NCBI GenBank assembly: GCA_037013495.1
Contig: CM072809.1
Location: forward strand, 10,242,501 to 10,306,500
Origin: Hippophae tibetana
Taxonomy: Eukaryota; Streptophyta; Magnoliopsida; Rosales; Elaeagnaceae
Length of the DNA stretch: 64,000 bases
Direction: 5' to 3'
How positions within the stretch are numbered: the stretch's first letter is position 1; each line of letters opens with the position of its first letter. Made by a program: the position numbers and the translations under genes. This document shows, piece after piece, positions 45,453 through 57,028 of this stretch. The notes under the pieces are model-generated. The model saw only the letters and a list, made by a program, of their open reading frames with translations. It was not told the origin of the DNA and did not search any database.

Positions 45453-46021
45453 ATCCATTCCATGAATGTTTAAAGTTACAAGAGTAATTGATAGCTATTT
45501 GATACGATTTTGAGTTATATATGCCTATAGAAACTAAAATAAATAAATAAATAAATAGTAAGTAAATGTCTTTTTAAGGAGGAAGGAAAAATATCCCAAT
45601 TAACTTTGACTCGGTGAATGATGTATTAAAGATCAGGAGGGACATTTTCCCTTCTCAATGTATTAATGTATTCACGTGTAATGTATGTATTAATGACTAG
45701 TATTAAAAAAAATGGCTTGCGTCCTTATAGCTCAATGATGTCAAATTTTTTTTTTTTGTAAAGTGCACAAATTAGATATTAGAGATTCGGTCTTTAGTAT
45801 GTTTCAGTTATGCAATGTTATTTAAAAAATATTAAAAAACAAACTAAATAAACAACTTGGTAAGAGAATTCAATTCCTTGATTATTTTTCAAGATACTCC
45901 CAATTATAAAGTTTCAATTCTTATTTTGATCATATTTGTTACCATATTTATAAACAAATGAAGTTATATTTTGTGTGTAAAATAGGATAACTATTGTGGC
46001 GTGTTAATATGTCATAGTTTA
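45453..46021. other. AT-rich intergenic DNA, 3' flank of the defensin-like gene
   Basis: An (AATA)n run lies at 45538-45557. No gene is seen. The last five bases (GTTTA, 46017-46021) are the target duplication of the next retroelement. Confidence 0.6.
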
Positions 46022-46260
46022 TGTTAAGTTATATTTGATATTATACTTCACTTGTACTATATTTGTATTATTTCACTTGTACTACACTTCTACTATTTCA
46101 CTTGTACTATATTTGTACTATGTCATTTGTACTACACTTACTATTTCACTTGTACTACACATGTTACAACTCTATAAATAGAGTTCTCTATGTACATTCT
46201 CAAAACACACCAATACAACATTAAATCATTTTTTTTTCTTATCTCTCTATACTCTTTACA
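46022..46260 (+). repeat. 5' LTR of Copia D
   Basis: Runs TGTTAAGTTATATTTG to CTCTTTACA. It contains repeated TTTCACTTGTACTACACTT-like units (about 46045-46165) and a TATAAATAGAGTT promoter box near 46174. It is nearly the same as 50694-50921. Confidence 0.92.
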
Positions 46261-46538
46261 TGGTATCAAAGCGTCTCATATACCTCTAAAATTTCTATCA
46301 AAATTTTGCCTCTCTTCATCACAGCCAACCCGGCTCACCCTAACTCGATTCATTCTCAACTTGGCTCACTCCAAACCGACTCACTCCAACCCGGCTCACC
46401 TCAACTCGGCTCACTCCAACCCGACTCATCTCAACCCAGATCCAGGCTTATTTTCAACTCCTCTTTTCATTTTTAAGGATATTTGTTTTATACTGTTTCT
46501 ATATATTTGCTTTATATTTCCTCCATTATTTCGTTAAA

Positions 46539-47650
46539 ATGGACCGAAATGATGTCCCAAAACCAATCTCTACCACTCTTGATGATACTAACTACCTAGC
46601 CTTGGCACAAGCAATGAAAATTTTCTTGAAAGGACGCAAACTATGACGTTTCATAACTAGTGATATCTCTATACCCATCTAAGAAACCACTGAAAACAAC
46701 TCCTTATTTGCTAACCACCTTGAAAACTGGGAGAGTAAACACCATCAAATTATTACCTGGTTCCGTAACACCACCTTACCCTCCATCCATGGTGAATTTG
46801 GGCGTTTTGACACTACCAAAGAAGTTTGAGAATTTCTTGAGGCTCGCTTTACTACAACAGATTTGGCCAACCAATATCAACTTCTAACAACTCTTCATAC
46901 CAAACGCCAAAGGACTGATCAAACCATTAACCAATTTCTCTCTAAAATGCATATTATTTGGGATCAACTCGCTCTCTCTGAACCAACTTGGACGAACAAG
47001 ATTGATGTTGAGATGTTTGCAACTTACCATAATCACCAACGTCTTGTTATTTTTCTCATGGCTCTCCATGATCGATTTGAACCTGTTCGGCCTTCCTTAC
47101 TCCATCAGAGTCTTTTTCCATCCTTAGATACTGCTGTGACCGAGCTTCACTCTGAAGAAACTCGGATGGGGGTTTTCAAAGTTCATCATACATATTCTGT
47201 TCTTGCTACCTTCTTTTATCGCCCTAAAGGAGGTTCTAAAGAGGACTTCAAACATCAAGGCTACACCTACTGTCACAACCCCAATCATGAGCTTCTTACA
47301 TGTCCCATTCAGTTATGTATATATTGTCACAAGAAGGGTCCATGCCACTTTAACATAGATTGCTTTCAGAATCCCTCTCAGTATTCCTCACGGAATCCCT
47401 CTTAGCATTTCTCATGGAATCCCTCTCAACATTCCTTACAGAATCCCTCTCAACATGCTTCAGGTAAAAATAGTAACTCATCTATCACTACTACTGTTTC
47501 TGAGGATAATCATGAAAAATTTACCTTTTCTACTCAAGAACTTGAAGGTATTCTTAAACATGTTCTCTCACAATCTAGTAATCCTCCTCTTACTGCCTTG
47601 TCTCTCACATCGGGCAAATCTTTATGGTATTTTGATTCTGCTTGTTGTAA
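46539..47650 (+). pseudogene. Copia D gag
   Basis: The start ATG at 46539 opens MDRNDVPKPISTTLDDTNYL, a Copia gag N-terminus. Stops follow near 46645, 46680 and 46826. The core (FLSKMHIIWDQLALSEPTW, then RLVIFLMALHDRFEPVRPS) is open at 46863-47405. A zinc-knuckle-like cysteine cluster (CHNPNHELLTC, CIYCHKKGPCHFNIDC) lies at 47268-47365. Confidence 0.85.
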
Positions 47651-48914
47651 CCATATGACTCATGATACTCACATCTTCTCTCCCACATAATCTTCCATCT
47701 CCAAACCTTTAATTCAAACTGCCAATGGTTCACATATGCATGTTAATATTGTAGGACAAGTTTCCACATCTTCTATATCACTTTCTGACACCTTTCATAT
47801 TCCCAACCTTACTCTAAATCTTATCTCTGTTGGTCAATTATGTGAACTTGGTCTTACTATTACTTTTTCCTCTTCTGGTTTTCATGTGTAGGATCCACAG
47901 ACAGGACAGATCCTTGGGATAGGCAGTAAGGTTGGACGATTATTTGAACTTATCGACCTTCATCTACTCAATTCTCCTCATACTTCCATTGTTGCTTCTA
48001 CTACTCCTATCAACCTATGGCATGCTCATCTAGGACATACGTCTATAGGACGTCTCCATCCCTTAGCATCTTCTGGTAAATTAGGATCTGTTTCTATTTC
48101 CGATAATGTAAATTGTTTGCCTTGTCAATTAGGAAAACAACATGCTTTATGTTTTAATAAAAGTGATTCTACTTCTGTCTCCCCTTTTGACTTAATTCAT
48201 TCTGATGTTTGGGGTCCATCCCCACATCCTACTATGGGGGGATGTGTTTACTTTGTCATTTTTATTGATGATTATTCAAGATTCACATGGATTTTTCTCA
48301 TGAAACATAGATCTAAATTACCCAAAATTTATTATGATTTTTTCCAAATGCTTAAAACCCAATTTTCTCAAAATATCAAAGTACTTAGAGCTGATAATGC
48401 TATGGAATATAAAGAAACAAAGTTTTTAAATTTTCTTCGACAAAATGGGACTCTTTCTCAATATTCTTGTTCTGGCACATCTCAACAAAATGGAAGAGCT
48501 GAGCAAAAACACAGACATATTCTTAATATTGTTCGCACTCTCCTCATTTCTAGTTCTTGTCCTGAATGCTTTTGGGGTGAAGCAGCTCTTATAACTGTTT
48601 ATACCATCAATCGTGTTCCTATGCCTATTATTCACAATCAATCCCCTTATGAGTATCTCTATAGTACTTCTCCATCTTATGAACTGCTCAAAATGTTTGG
48701 TTGTGCCTGTTTTGTTCTTCTTCACCCTCATGAACACAATAAATTAGAACCTCGTGCTCGCCTTTGTTGTTTCTTAGGGTATGGAATGGAACACAAAGGC
48801 TATCATTGTTGGGACCCTATCTCTAAACGATTGCACATCTCTTGTCATGTCATCTTTTGGGAACATAAAATGTTTTCCTCTATTTCCTCATTTCATGTCT
48901 CATCTCCTACCTAA
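47620..48914 (+). pseudogene. Copia D protease and integrase
   Basis: The protease site is LWYFDSACCNHMTHD (about 47622-47665), the DSA variant seen in some Copia lineages. Stops lie near 47688 and 47888. The integrase zinc region (WHAHLGHTSIGRLHPL, then CLPCQLGKQH) leads into an open core at 48117-48914. The catalytic D,D,E positions lie in DVWGPSP, RADNAMEY and the SGTSQQNGRAEQKHRH block, and the end has the usual FLGYGMEHKGYHCW. Confidence 0.88.
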
Positions 48915-49003
48915 CTCTCATTTTTTAATGACCCAATATTGATTTATTTCCTCCTGACATTGCTCCATTACCCTCACCATCGTCTACTACGGTTTCTCCT
49001 TAT

Positions 49004-50680
49004 GTGTCTGCTCCTTCTGCTGATCCTACCATAACAACATCTTCTGAAGACCAACTACCTGATTATCTAGAGTCATCACTTCGTCATTCTACTCGTGTAA
49101 GTAGTCTTCCTTTACATCTTCGAGATTACCAATATTTCTGTACTATTTTGTCTCATCATGAACCCCAAAACTATAGAGAAGCTAGTTCTAACCCTCATTG
49201 GCAACAAGCTATGACAGATGAATTACAGGCATTAACAAAAGCACATACATAGGATCTTGTTGATTTTCCATCTAATAAATCTTTGTTTGGTTATAAATGG
49301 ATTTTCAAAATCAAAACTCATTTAGATGGGTCTATGGAACGATATAAAGCTCCTCTGGTTGCAAAAGGGTTTTACACAGGAATATGGAATCGATCATTTG
49401 CACCTGTAGCTTGCCTCACCTCTGTTCAAAGTATAATTGCTGTTGCTACTGCTAGAAATTGGAACATGTTCCAAATGGATGTCAAAAATGCTTTTCTCAA
49501 TGGAGACATAACTAGGGAATTTTATATGAAACCTTCTCCTGGATACACTCATTCACCTCATCAAGTATGCAGACTTCGTCGTGCTCTATATGGCCTCAAA
49601 CAAGCTCCTCGGGCTTGGTTTGCCAAATTCAGCTCTACATTTACTGACTTTGGTTTCACTTCCAGCTCTTATGACTTCGGTCTCTTTATTCGGAAGACTC
49701 CCATTGGTGTAACACTTCTACTTCTTTATGTAGATGATATTATCATAATAGGGAATGACTCTAATGGAATTATTGATCTCAAGCATTTTTTGAGCCATCA
49801 ATTTGAAATGAAAGACCTTGGTCGTCTTCACTACTTCTTGGGCCTAGAAATCTCATCTGATTCTCAAGGATATTATCTCTCTCAAGGAAAGTATTCTTCT
49901 GATATTCTTAATCGGACTGGCTTTACTGGTTGCAAAACTACATCAGCACCTCTAGAAACCAATGTCAAACTTACTCCATTAGATGGTACTATTCTCTCAG
50001 ATGCCGCATTATACAGACAACTAGTAGGCAATCTTGTTTATCTCACAGTCACTCGTCCTGACATTGCCTATGTTGTTCATCTAGTTAGTCAATTCATATA
50101 TGCTCCACGGTCTACCCATTATACTGCAGTTCTTCACATTATCCGCTACATCAAAGGCACCATGTTTCACGGTCTCCACTTCTCCAACAAGTCTAATCTT
50201 CTTCTTTCCGCCTACTCTGATGCTGATTGGGTAGGTGACCCAACTAATCGTCGCTCTACTACTGGATATTGTTTCTTTCTTGGAAACTCTCTCATATCTT
50301 GGCAAAGCAAGAAACAATCCCTTACTTCTCGATCCAACACTGAAGCTGAATATCGTGCTCTTGTTGACACCACTCAAGAACTTATTTGGCTCCGTTGGTT
50401 ACTTGCTGATATGGGTGTTCTCCAATCAACTACAACTATCCTATATTGTGACAATCATAGTGCTATTCAGATTGCTCACAATAATGTATTTCATGAACGA
50501 ACAAAACATATCGAGATTGATTGTCATTTTGTTTGTCAACATGTTATTCAAGATACTGTTTGTCTCAAATCAATATCCTTCACAAATCAAATAGCTGACA
50601 TCTTCACCAAATCTCATCTACCAGGCAGATTTCAAGAATTAGTTTTCAAACTCAAGTTGATTATTTCTCTTCCTCCTTGA
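49004..50680 (+). pseudogene. Copia D reverse transcriptase and RNase H
   Basis: After a leader piece at 49004-49252 and one stop, the frame 49283-50680 is open for 465 codons. It holds [46 protein letters not shown], an intact LLYVDDIIIIGND catalytic box (about 49724) and FEMKDLGRLHYFLGLEI. RNase H follows with YSDADWVGDPTNRRSTTGY and YCDNHSAIQIAHN, ending ADIFTKSHLP. Both domains look catalytically complete. The polyprotein as a whole is broken upstream, so expression would need trans help. Confidence 0.92.
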
Positions 50681-50693
50681 GTTTGAGGGAGGA

Positions 50694-50921
50694 TGTTAAG
50701 TTATATTTGATATTGTAATTCACTTGTACTACACTTCCACTATTTCATTTGTACTATTTCACTTGTACTAAACTTGTACTATTTCACTTGTACTACACTT
50801 ACTATTTCACTTGTACTACACTTGTTACAACTTTATAAATAAAGTTCTCTATGTATATTCTCAAAACATACAAATACAACATTAAATCATTCTTTCTTCT
50901 TATCTATCTATACTCTTCACG
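50694..50921 (+). repeat. 3' LTR of Copia D
   Basis: Begins TGTTAAGTTATATTTG and ends TACTCTTCACG, where the 5' LTR ends TACTCTTTACA. GTTTA follows at once. Confidence 0.92.
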
Positions 50922-50926
50922 GTTTA

Positions 50927-52365
50927 AAATTAGTCGTGTTGTGTTTTTGCATAAAAAAAAATTTAATTTTTTTAATATTGCTTATTTATAATAGTAAGAA
51001 ATAATAAGATATTTAAAAACATAAAAAAATCATTAATTAATTATGATTGATTTTTTTTATTTATGTTGTGTTATGATATCATATTAGACATTGCCACTAT
51101 AGTTGGATAGAGACAGCTATGGATAATTGTAGTAATAATCATAGTTATCTCACATTGAGTTTGTATAAATTTGAATAATAACTATAGGTTATAATTGTAT
51201 AATAATTTTTTCATAGTTTAATAACGTTTATTATTTTTAATATTTATTTAAAAATATATTTAATTTTAAAATAAATAAAAATGCTAATATAATACTTATT
51301 CTACTACATTATTTAAAATATTAATATTAATATTGATTTTTATTATTTAGTTATTTAGTTACTATTTATATATGTATATATATAAGAATAATTAAAATTT
51401 AATTTAATTATTTAAAGTATTATGGTTTTAATTAATCATAATTTTGATATCAAAATAACTATTTTTATCACATATCTAATTAATTATCATTATTTTTTGA
51501 AAAAAATCAGTAAATTTTTAAGTATAATTACAATTTCCATTATTTAGGATTAAAATTTTCATAACTAATTGACACCTCCACTGTGAAAGTTTAATTTGAA
51601 GCATTAGGGTTTACTCTTCTTGATCTTCAAGACATGTTTGTTCATATGCTATATTATAGCGAATCAAGTTTTTTTTTTAAAAGACAACCAAGACAATACT
51701 CATGCATCTTAGAAACTAGAAAGTTTCTGTTCTTATATGTGGATTGTATGTGACAAAATTACACAAGAACTTTGTGAATGCTGGCATTAAGACTACTTGT
51801 TTCTTAAAAAATGATTTACCATCTATTATAGTAAAAGAATGATGAGAATTATTCAAGTTGTTGTTTTTTTAAGGTTAATTACAAATTCATCAAATTAAAA
51901 AATTTTAAAATGTAAAAAGATTCCATAAATTTAAAAAATAACAATTATATTTCTTTTGTCACTAATTTCTTAACTTTTAAGGAAAAATATTTGCAATAAA
52001 ATAAATAAAAGTTATAAAATTCAATGGAATATATTCTGATATAACAATAATAGATGGTTGTTACATATATTTTAAACTTGAATAATGTTTTTGTAGTTTT
52101 ACTTTTTTTTTAAGAGTTTCTATAATAATTCTCACTTTTTTATTTATTTATGAAATAACAATTGAGAGCGAGGATCCTAATATGAGTTAGTTATTTTTAA
52201 TAAACATTGTTCAATCTGTGATGTAAAATGAGCGAAGTGTGTATTTTAGCAGACATAGTAATAGGTGAACTGATTTCAATTGGGGATGGGATCAGAGAAA
52301 TGGGGTGTGAGAGCTGTAACGCAAAGATCAAACAAAAGCAGTTTACCAAATGTACATAAAAGTCC
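50927..52365. other. AT-rich intergenic region upstream of the ATP synthase gene
   Basis: No gene or clear transposon ends are seen in the AT-rich part. Composition becomes more balanced after about 52250, as expected of a promoter region. Confidence 0.55.
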
Positions 52366-52404
52366 AGCCCAAATATTAAGCCCAAAAACACACAACCCAG
52401 CCCA
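52366..52404 (-). promoter_or_regulatory. Cluster of three site II elements
   Basis: AGCCCA occurs at 52366-52371, 52379-52384 and 52399-52404, so the minus strand reads TGGGCT three times in 39 bases, 170-210 bases before the ATP synthase ATG. Site II motifs (TGGGCC/T), bound by TCP factors, are typical of plant nuclear genes for mitochondrial respiratory proteins. Confidence 0.7.
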
Positions 52405-52574
52405 CTCTGCATCAAAGCCTAGCAAAATTACCGAACTAAACCTAACTCCTTCGAATCCATACCAAATTACCAAGTTACCTACCCCTCTCTAGCTCTCTCT
52501 TCCCCAGTTCCCTTCTCTGAGTACAAGTCTCTCTCCGACTTTGCGAGAGCCGAGCGACACAACACCCTCACACA

Positions 52575-52832
52575 ATGTTCCGCAGAGCCACTAGCCTTCT
52601 GACCCGACCCATTATCTCCGGAAGCTTTCGAGCTGTCTCCACTGATCTATCGGCAGCTACAACCGCTGATTCGACATTCGTCGAGGGTTGGAAGAAGGTG
52701 ATCCCGAATATTGATCCCCCAAAGACTCCCTTGTCCTTCATGAAGCCTCGCCCTCCGAATCCATCTTCGATTCCCACCAAGCTCACTGTCAACTTTGTGC
52801 TCCCTTATGCTTCAGAGCTATCAAATAGAGAG
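52575..52832 (+). CDS. Mitochondrial ATP synthase subunit delta', exon 1 (partial gene)
   Basis: Exon 1 encodes 86 residues from [16 protein letters not shown], an Arg/Ser-rich presequence for mitochondrial import. It continues through [39 protein letters not shown] and [12 protein letters not shown]. This is the plant delta' subunit, equivalent to bacterial/chloroplast epsilon, which sits in the central stalk of F1. The exon ends in phase 0 at GAG followed by GTAAAT. The next expected residues (VDMV and onward) do not occur anywhere downstream in the window, so intron 1 is longer than 11 kb. It is filled with a MITE and two Copia elements. A CT-rich leader (52490-52545) and site II motifs precede it. 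Whether the gene still splices correctly is unknown. Confidence 0.9.
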
Positions 52833-53276
52833 GTAAATTTCTCTTATCCCATTGCTGGGTTTGCTCCATTTTTATGTGAAGTTGTGAACTATTATGTTTT
52901 TTTTTCTGCGTTTTTTAGGTTGGGTTGGAGCGATTTCATTTCATTTTCTCTAAATCTACATTGGCTTAATGTGCTTTAGTGAAATTGCACGTGAGTTTGG
53001 TACTGATTTGATTGTAATGTTGAATTATATATGTAAGTCTATTTTAATGTAAATTCATACGTGTTTCTTGTATTCTGTTTAGCTGCTTTTGCCCCTGACT
53101 TTGACCCCTATTTTGGATTTATCCAACATTTTCTCAATATAAGGTAACTGGTATAGGGTCCTGAACTTATAGTACTGGGCGAATTGTTATTGGGGTGTAT
53201 TTGAGGCTGAACTCCACTATTTTATACTATATCGAACTTCATCCTTTTGATTTTATAAGCAATTTTGACACCATTT
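52833..53276 (+). other. Start of ATP synthase delta' intron 1
   Basis: Follows the exon 1 donor. It is moderately AT-rich, with no coding sequence and no repeat ends seen before the MITE target duplication at 53277. Confidence 0.6.
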
Positions 53277-53283
53277 CATTTTA

Positions 53284-53879
53284 AAAGGGAGAGCAAATAA
53301 TCCGATCAATCCGCTTAAATTGATAAATCTAATCCGATCCGTCAAATTTAAATTGTATTAGATTGATAAATTTTATAATAGGATCGGATTTAGATTGACA
53401 TAATTTATCATGTACTGTATCCGTTTCATAGTGAATTATTATTAAATTATAAATACATATTTTATTTTATAATATATTATATTTAAATATTATGCATATC
53501 ATAATTATATTATATTATTATTTTAGTTTAAAAATAAATATAAATGTTTATAATTATTTAATAATTGTACAAACATAATTCTTATTCTTTTGATTTTTTT
53601 AGTTGTGACTATAAATAATAATATTTGTTACAAAAATATTAATTTTAAATTTAAAATTGTATATGTCGTGTTTTATATATGATAATAATTTATAAATAAA
53701 TTTCAATATCAATCTGACTTTATCCGATCTAAAAAAATTTGATCTATTTGGATTTGAAATGGTTCAAATTGATTATACGATCAGATTGAATTCGGATAGA
53801 AAATCTTCAAATCTGTTTGGATCGAATCAGATTCGGATTGACCAAAAACAAACAATTTCGATCCATTGCTCATCCTTAC
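53284..53879. mobile_element. Non-autonomous DNA element (MITE-like), copy 2, with target duplication
   Basis: The 596-bp element is flanked by CATTTTA at 53277-53283 and 53880-53886, a 7-bp (possibly 8-bp with one mismatch) duplication as in hAT-type insertions. The ends are short imperfect inverted repeats (left AAAGGGAGAGCAAATAATCC, right complement GTAAGGATGAGCAATGG). The body shares GATCCGATC/GGATCGGAT words and an AT-rich middle with 25846-26670. No protein is encoded. Confidence 0.8.
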
Positions 53880-54093
53880 CATTTTATATAGGATGATGAA
53901 TATAAGATTGAATGAAGAAATGAGATATAAACTCTCAGATAGTTTGATATGTGTGTAATGTACAGTATTTATATTGTGAGCATAGAATCTATACAACTTA
54001 GTGTATACTAGCATGTACTCTAATATTCTTAACAAAATTTATTAGAGTCTATGCTATAATGTGCAACACCACATCATACTATAATGTTTAACA

Positions 54094-55860
54094 GTCCCCT
54101 CAAGCCAATGATGGTGGAACAATTGTGAGCTTGATTTTCAGACAGAAAACATGACTCTTCTAAAAGTTTAGTCATTGCATCAGCTATTTGTTCTTCTGTA
54201 GGAGTGTACCGCACATTAAAGCTATTATTCATCATTAGATCTCTTATAAAATAGAAGTCAATCTCGACATGCTTCATCCTCCCATACTTCATTGAATTTG
54301 CAACAAGATATTTGGCACTGATGTTGTCTGTAAACAACACTAGTTATGAGCTTTTGCAATCTTCGGTTCACTCAACAAGGATCGCAACCAAGTGACCTCA
54401 GTTGCACTAATAGCCAATGCTCTATATTTGGTCTCAGCATTGGAACAAGCAACTACTTTTTGTTTAGATGACATCCATAACATTAGATTATCACCAAAAT
54501 AAATGGCATAACCACCAATGTTGTTTTTATCGTCTGGATAGCTTGCCCAATTTGAGTCACTAAAGCCAACTATCCCAAACAATTAGATTTGTTCGTAAGA
54601 AGCCCATGATTTGAAGTTCGATTAACATATTCAAAATTCCCTTTGCAACTGTCCAGTGATTCTCGGTGGGTTGATGCACAAATTGGCAAAGTCTATTGAC
54701 TACATAAGCTATCTCAGGCCGTGTAATGACACAATATTGGAGTGTTCTTACAACATTTCTAAACAATGTTCCATTTGCGAAAGTTTCACCATCATACTTA
54801 AACAGAATTGAGTTGGAACTCATAGGTGTCTTTAGAGGCTTGGCTGAGTCTAGACTAGTGCTAGACACTAAGTTACAAGAGTTGCAATATACTTAGCATC
54901 ATTACCTGTCATAATAATATTATCGACATACCCTAACACTATTGTAACTCATTTTGTGGAATGTTGAACAAACATGGATGTATTTGATTTGATGTTTGTG
55001 AAACCAAGGTTAGATAAGCTTTGGAGCTCAACTCTTGGTATCAAGCTCTTGGTGCTTGTTTTAGACCATAGATGACCTTTTTTAACTCGCACACCCAATT
55101 TGGGTGTTCCTTGTCCTCAAAACTTCTTGGTTGAGTCATGTAAATTGTTTCTTTAAGCTCACCATTCAAGAAGGTACTATTAACATTAAGTTGCTTTAAA
55201 GTCCAATTCATGGAAACCGCAAAAGTGAGAACTAGTCTAATGGTTTGAGGTTTGACAATTGGAGAGAAAGTATCTGAATAATCAATACCCTCAATATGAT
55301 CTTACTCTTTTGGTACAAATTGTGCCTTGTACTTATCCAACAAACCATCAAGCAATAGCTTTGTTTTTGTAAACCCATTTGTTACAATGGGATAAGACCA
55401 TCAAGCAATAGCTTTGTTTTTGTAAACCCATTTGTTACAATGGGATAATCATCATCTGGATAGGGAACAAATTCCCAAGTGTCCTTATCAATCAAAGCTT
55501 GAAATTCTTTTCTCATTGTCTCTTCCCATTTTAGGGTTCCATACGCCTCAGTATAAGACTTAGACTCTGGATGAATAATTGATGTTTTTACTGTAAAGGT
55601 TTTAGGCTTTAAAGAACCTGTTTTGGACCTTGTTATCATTGAGTATTGGTTGGTGGTTTGGAATTCAAGAGAAGGCAAAGAAATGACAAGTTCCCCAAGC
55701 AAGTTAGGTATATGAGAAGAACAAATAGGTAGATGTTCAATGTCAGGTATAGAGGATGTGGATGTAATAGGTGAAGGAATTGGTGATGAACTATCAATAG
55801 GCAAAACAACTTAGTGAGAAGAGAATGGAGTTGAAGAAGAAGAAACGATAGTGACATGTG
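54094..55860 (-). pseudogene. Copia E reverse transcriptase and RNase H, with internal duplications
   Basis: The RT start (EFVPYPDDDYPIVTNGF) is near 55440. The catalytic box is YVDNIIMTG (about 54925), with the second Asp changed to Asn, so the enzyme would be dead even if read. Later come QFVHQPTENHWTVAKGIL (54700), SSKQKVVACSNAETKYRA (54450) and RMKHVEIDFYFIRD (54280). A 53-bp tandem duplication (55344-55449) and a 100-bp tandem duplication (about 55758-55960) disrupt the integrase-RT linker. Confidence 0.87.
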
Positions 55861-56099
55861 GATGTAATATGTGAAGGAATTGGTGATGAACTATCAATAG
55901 GCAAAACAACTTAGTGAGAAGAGAATGGAGTTGAAGAAGAAGAAACGATAGTGACATGTGAGGAAAGTTGTGGACAAGGTAACCCAACTGAAGTATCAGG
56001 AGACATATCTGGTTAAATATGTGGTGAGACACCAACATTATGTAAAGTGCCATGGTGTAATGAAATAGGAATAAAGGCTAGAGGTGAAGAGAGTAAGGA

Positions 56100-57028
56100 A
56101 TAATATTATTGGATAGAAGAAGAGGTGTGAAGTGAAGTATCATTAGAATAGGATTGAATAATTATCAGAGTAAGATTACTCATCAAACGGCACATGCCTG
56201 CTTGTGTATAACCTTCCAGTGGAAGTGTGTAAGCATAAGTAACCTTATCGTTGAGGGCATACCCCAAGAAAATACAAGTTAGTGATCTTGGTTGTAACTT
56301 ATGGGATTTATGGGGTCTAAAACAAGGGAAACACAAACACTCAAAGGTTCTAAAAAATTGGAAATTTGGAATTTTATTTGGTAGGGTATTTGATGGTGTA
56401 AGGCTTTAGTTTGTAACCTCTTAAGCACATTAATAGCTGTACTAAAAGCATAGATCTAGTACTTCATATCTAAACCAGCTTGAATAAGCATAACTTGATC
56501 TCTCTTAACTACCCTTCTATTTCTAGTTTTCATTATCCCATTTTGTTCAAAGGTGTATGGACATGTTTTTCTATGAACAATACCAAGATCTCCCATTTTA
56601 GAAGTAAGAAAGTGAAACACCTTTTCCCTATTGGATTGAATTGATTTAACCCTGGTTTTGAAGTTTCTCTTAACCATGTGTAGGAAATTAATAAACAATC
56701 TCTCAGCTTCATTTTTAGTTTTTAGAAAAAAAATATTCACATATAACGTGTATTGTCATCTATTATTAGCATAAAGTATTTGACACCTATATTGCTAAGG
56801 ACTGATGAAGTCCAAAGATCAATATGAAGTACCTTCTAAGGCTGTGTACATAGAATATGTGAAGCTTTAAACAAAAGTTTTTTGTGGTTTTAACATTACA
56901 CAAGTTGAACATAGATGATCAGAACAAGGCTCATCACAATGAATATAGGAAGACTTTACGAGACAAGTAGTACCTTACTAGAAGGGTGAGCAAGTGTACT
57001 ATGCTACACACGTGACTTTATTACAAAC
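56100..57028 (-). pseudogene. Copia E integrase
   Basis: Recognisable pieces are RNFKTRVKSIQSNREKVFHF (about 56660; catalytic region degraded), TCPYTFEQNGIMKTRNRRVV (about 56555) and FRPHKSHKLQPRSLTCIFLG (about 56310). Stops separate them. The integrase zinc region is split off by the nested TRIM. Confidence 0.8.

Larger units (their letters stand above)
46022..50921 (+). mobile_element. Ty1-copia retrotransposon D, complete with target duplication
   Basis: The 5' LTR is 46022-46260 (239 bp) and the 3' LTR 50694-50921 (228 bp), flanked by a perfect 5-bp target duplication GTTTA (46017-46021 and 50922-50926). A primer-binding site TGGTATCAAAGC (46261-46272) abuts the 5' LTR and a polypurine tract (TTTGAGGGAGGA) precedes the 3' LTR. 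The interior has gag, protease, integrase, RT and RNase H in Copia order on the plus strand. A handful of stops interrupt the polyprotein, but the RT/RNase H frame is open for 465 codons, so this is the youngest-looking element here. Confidence 0.95.
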
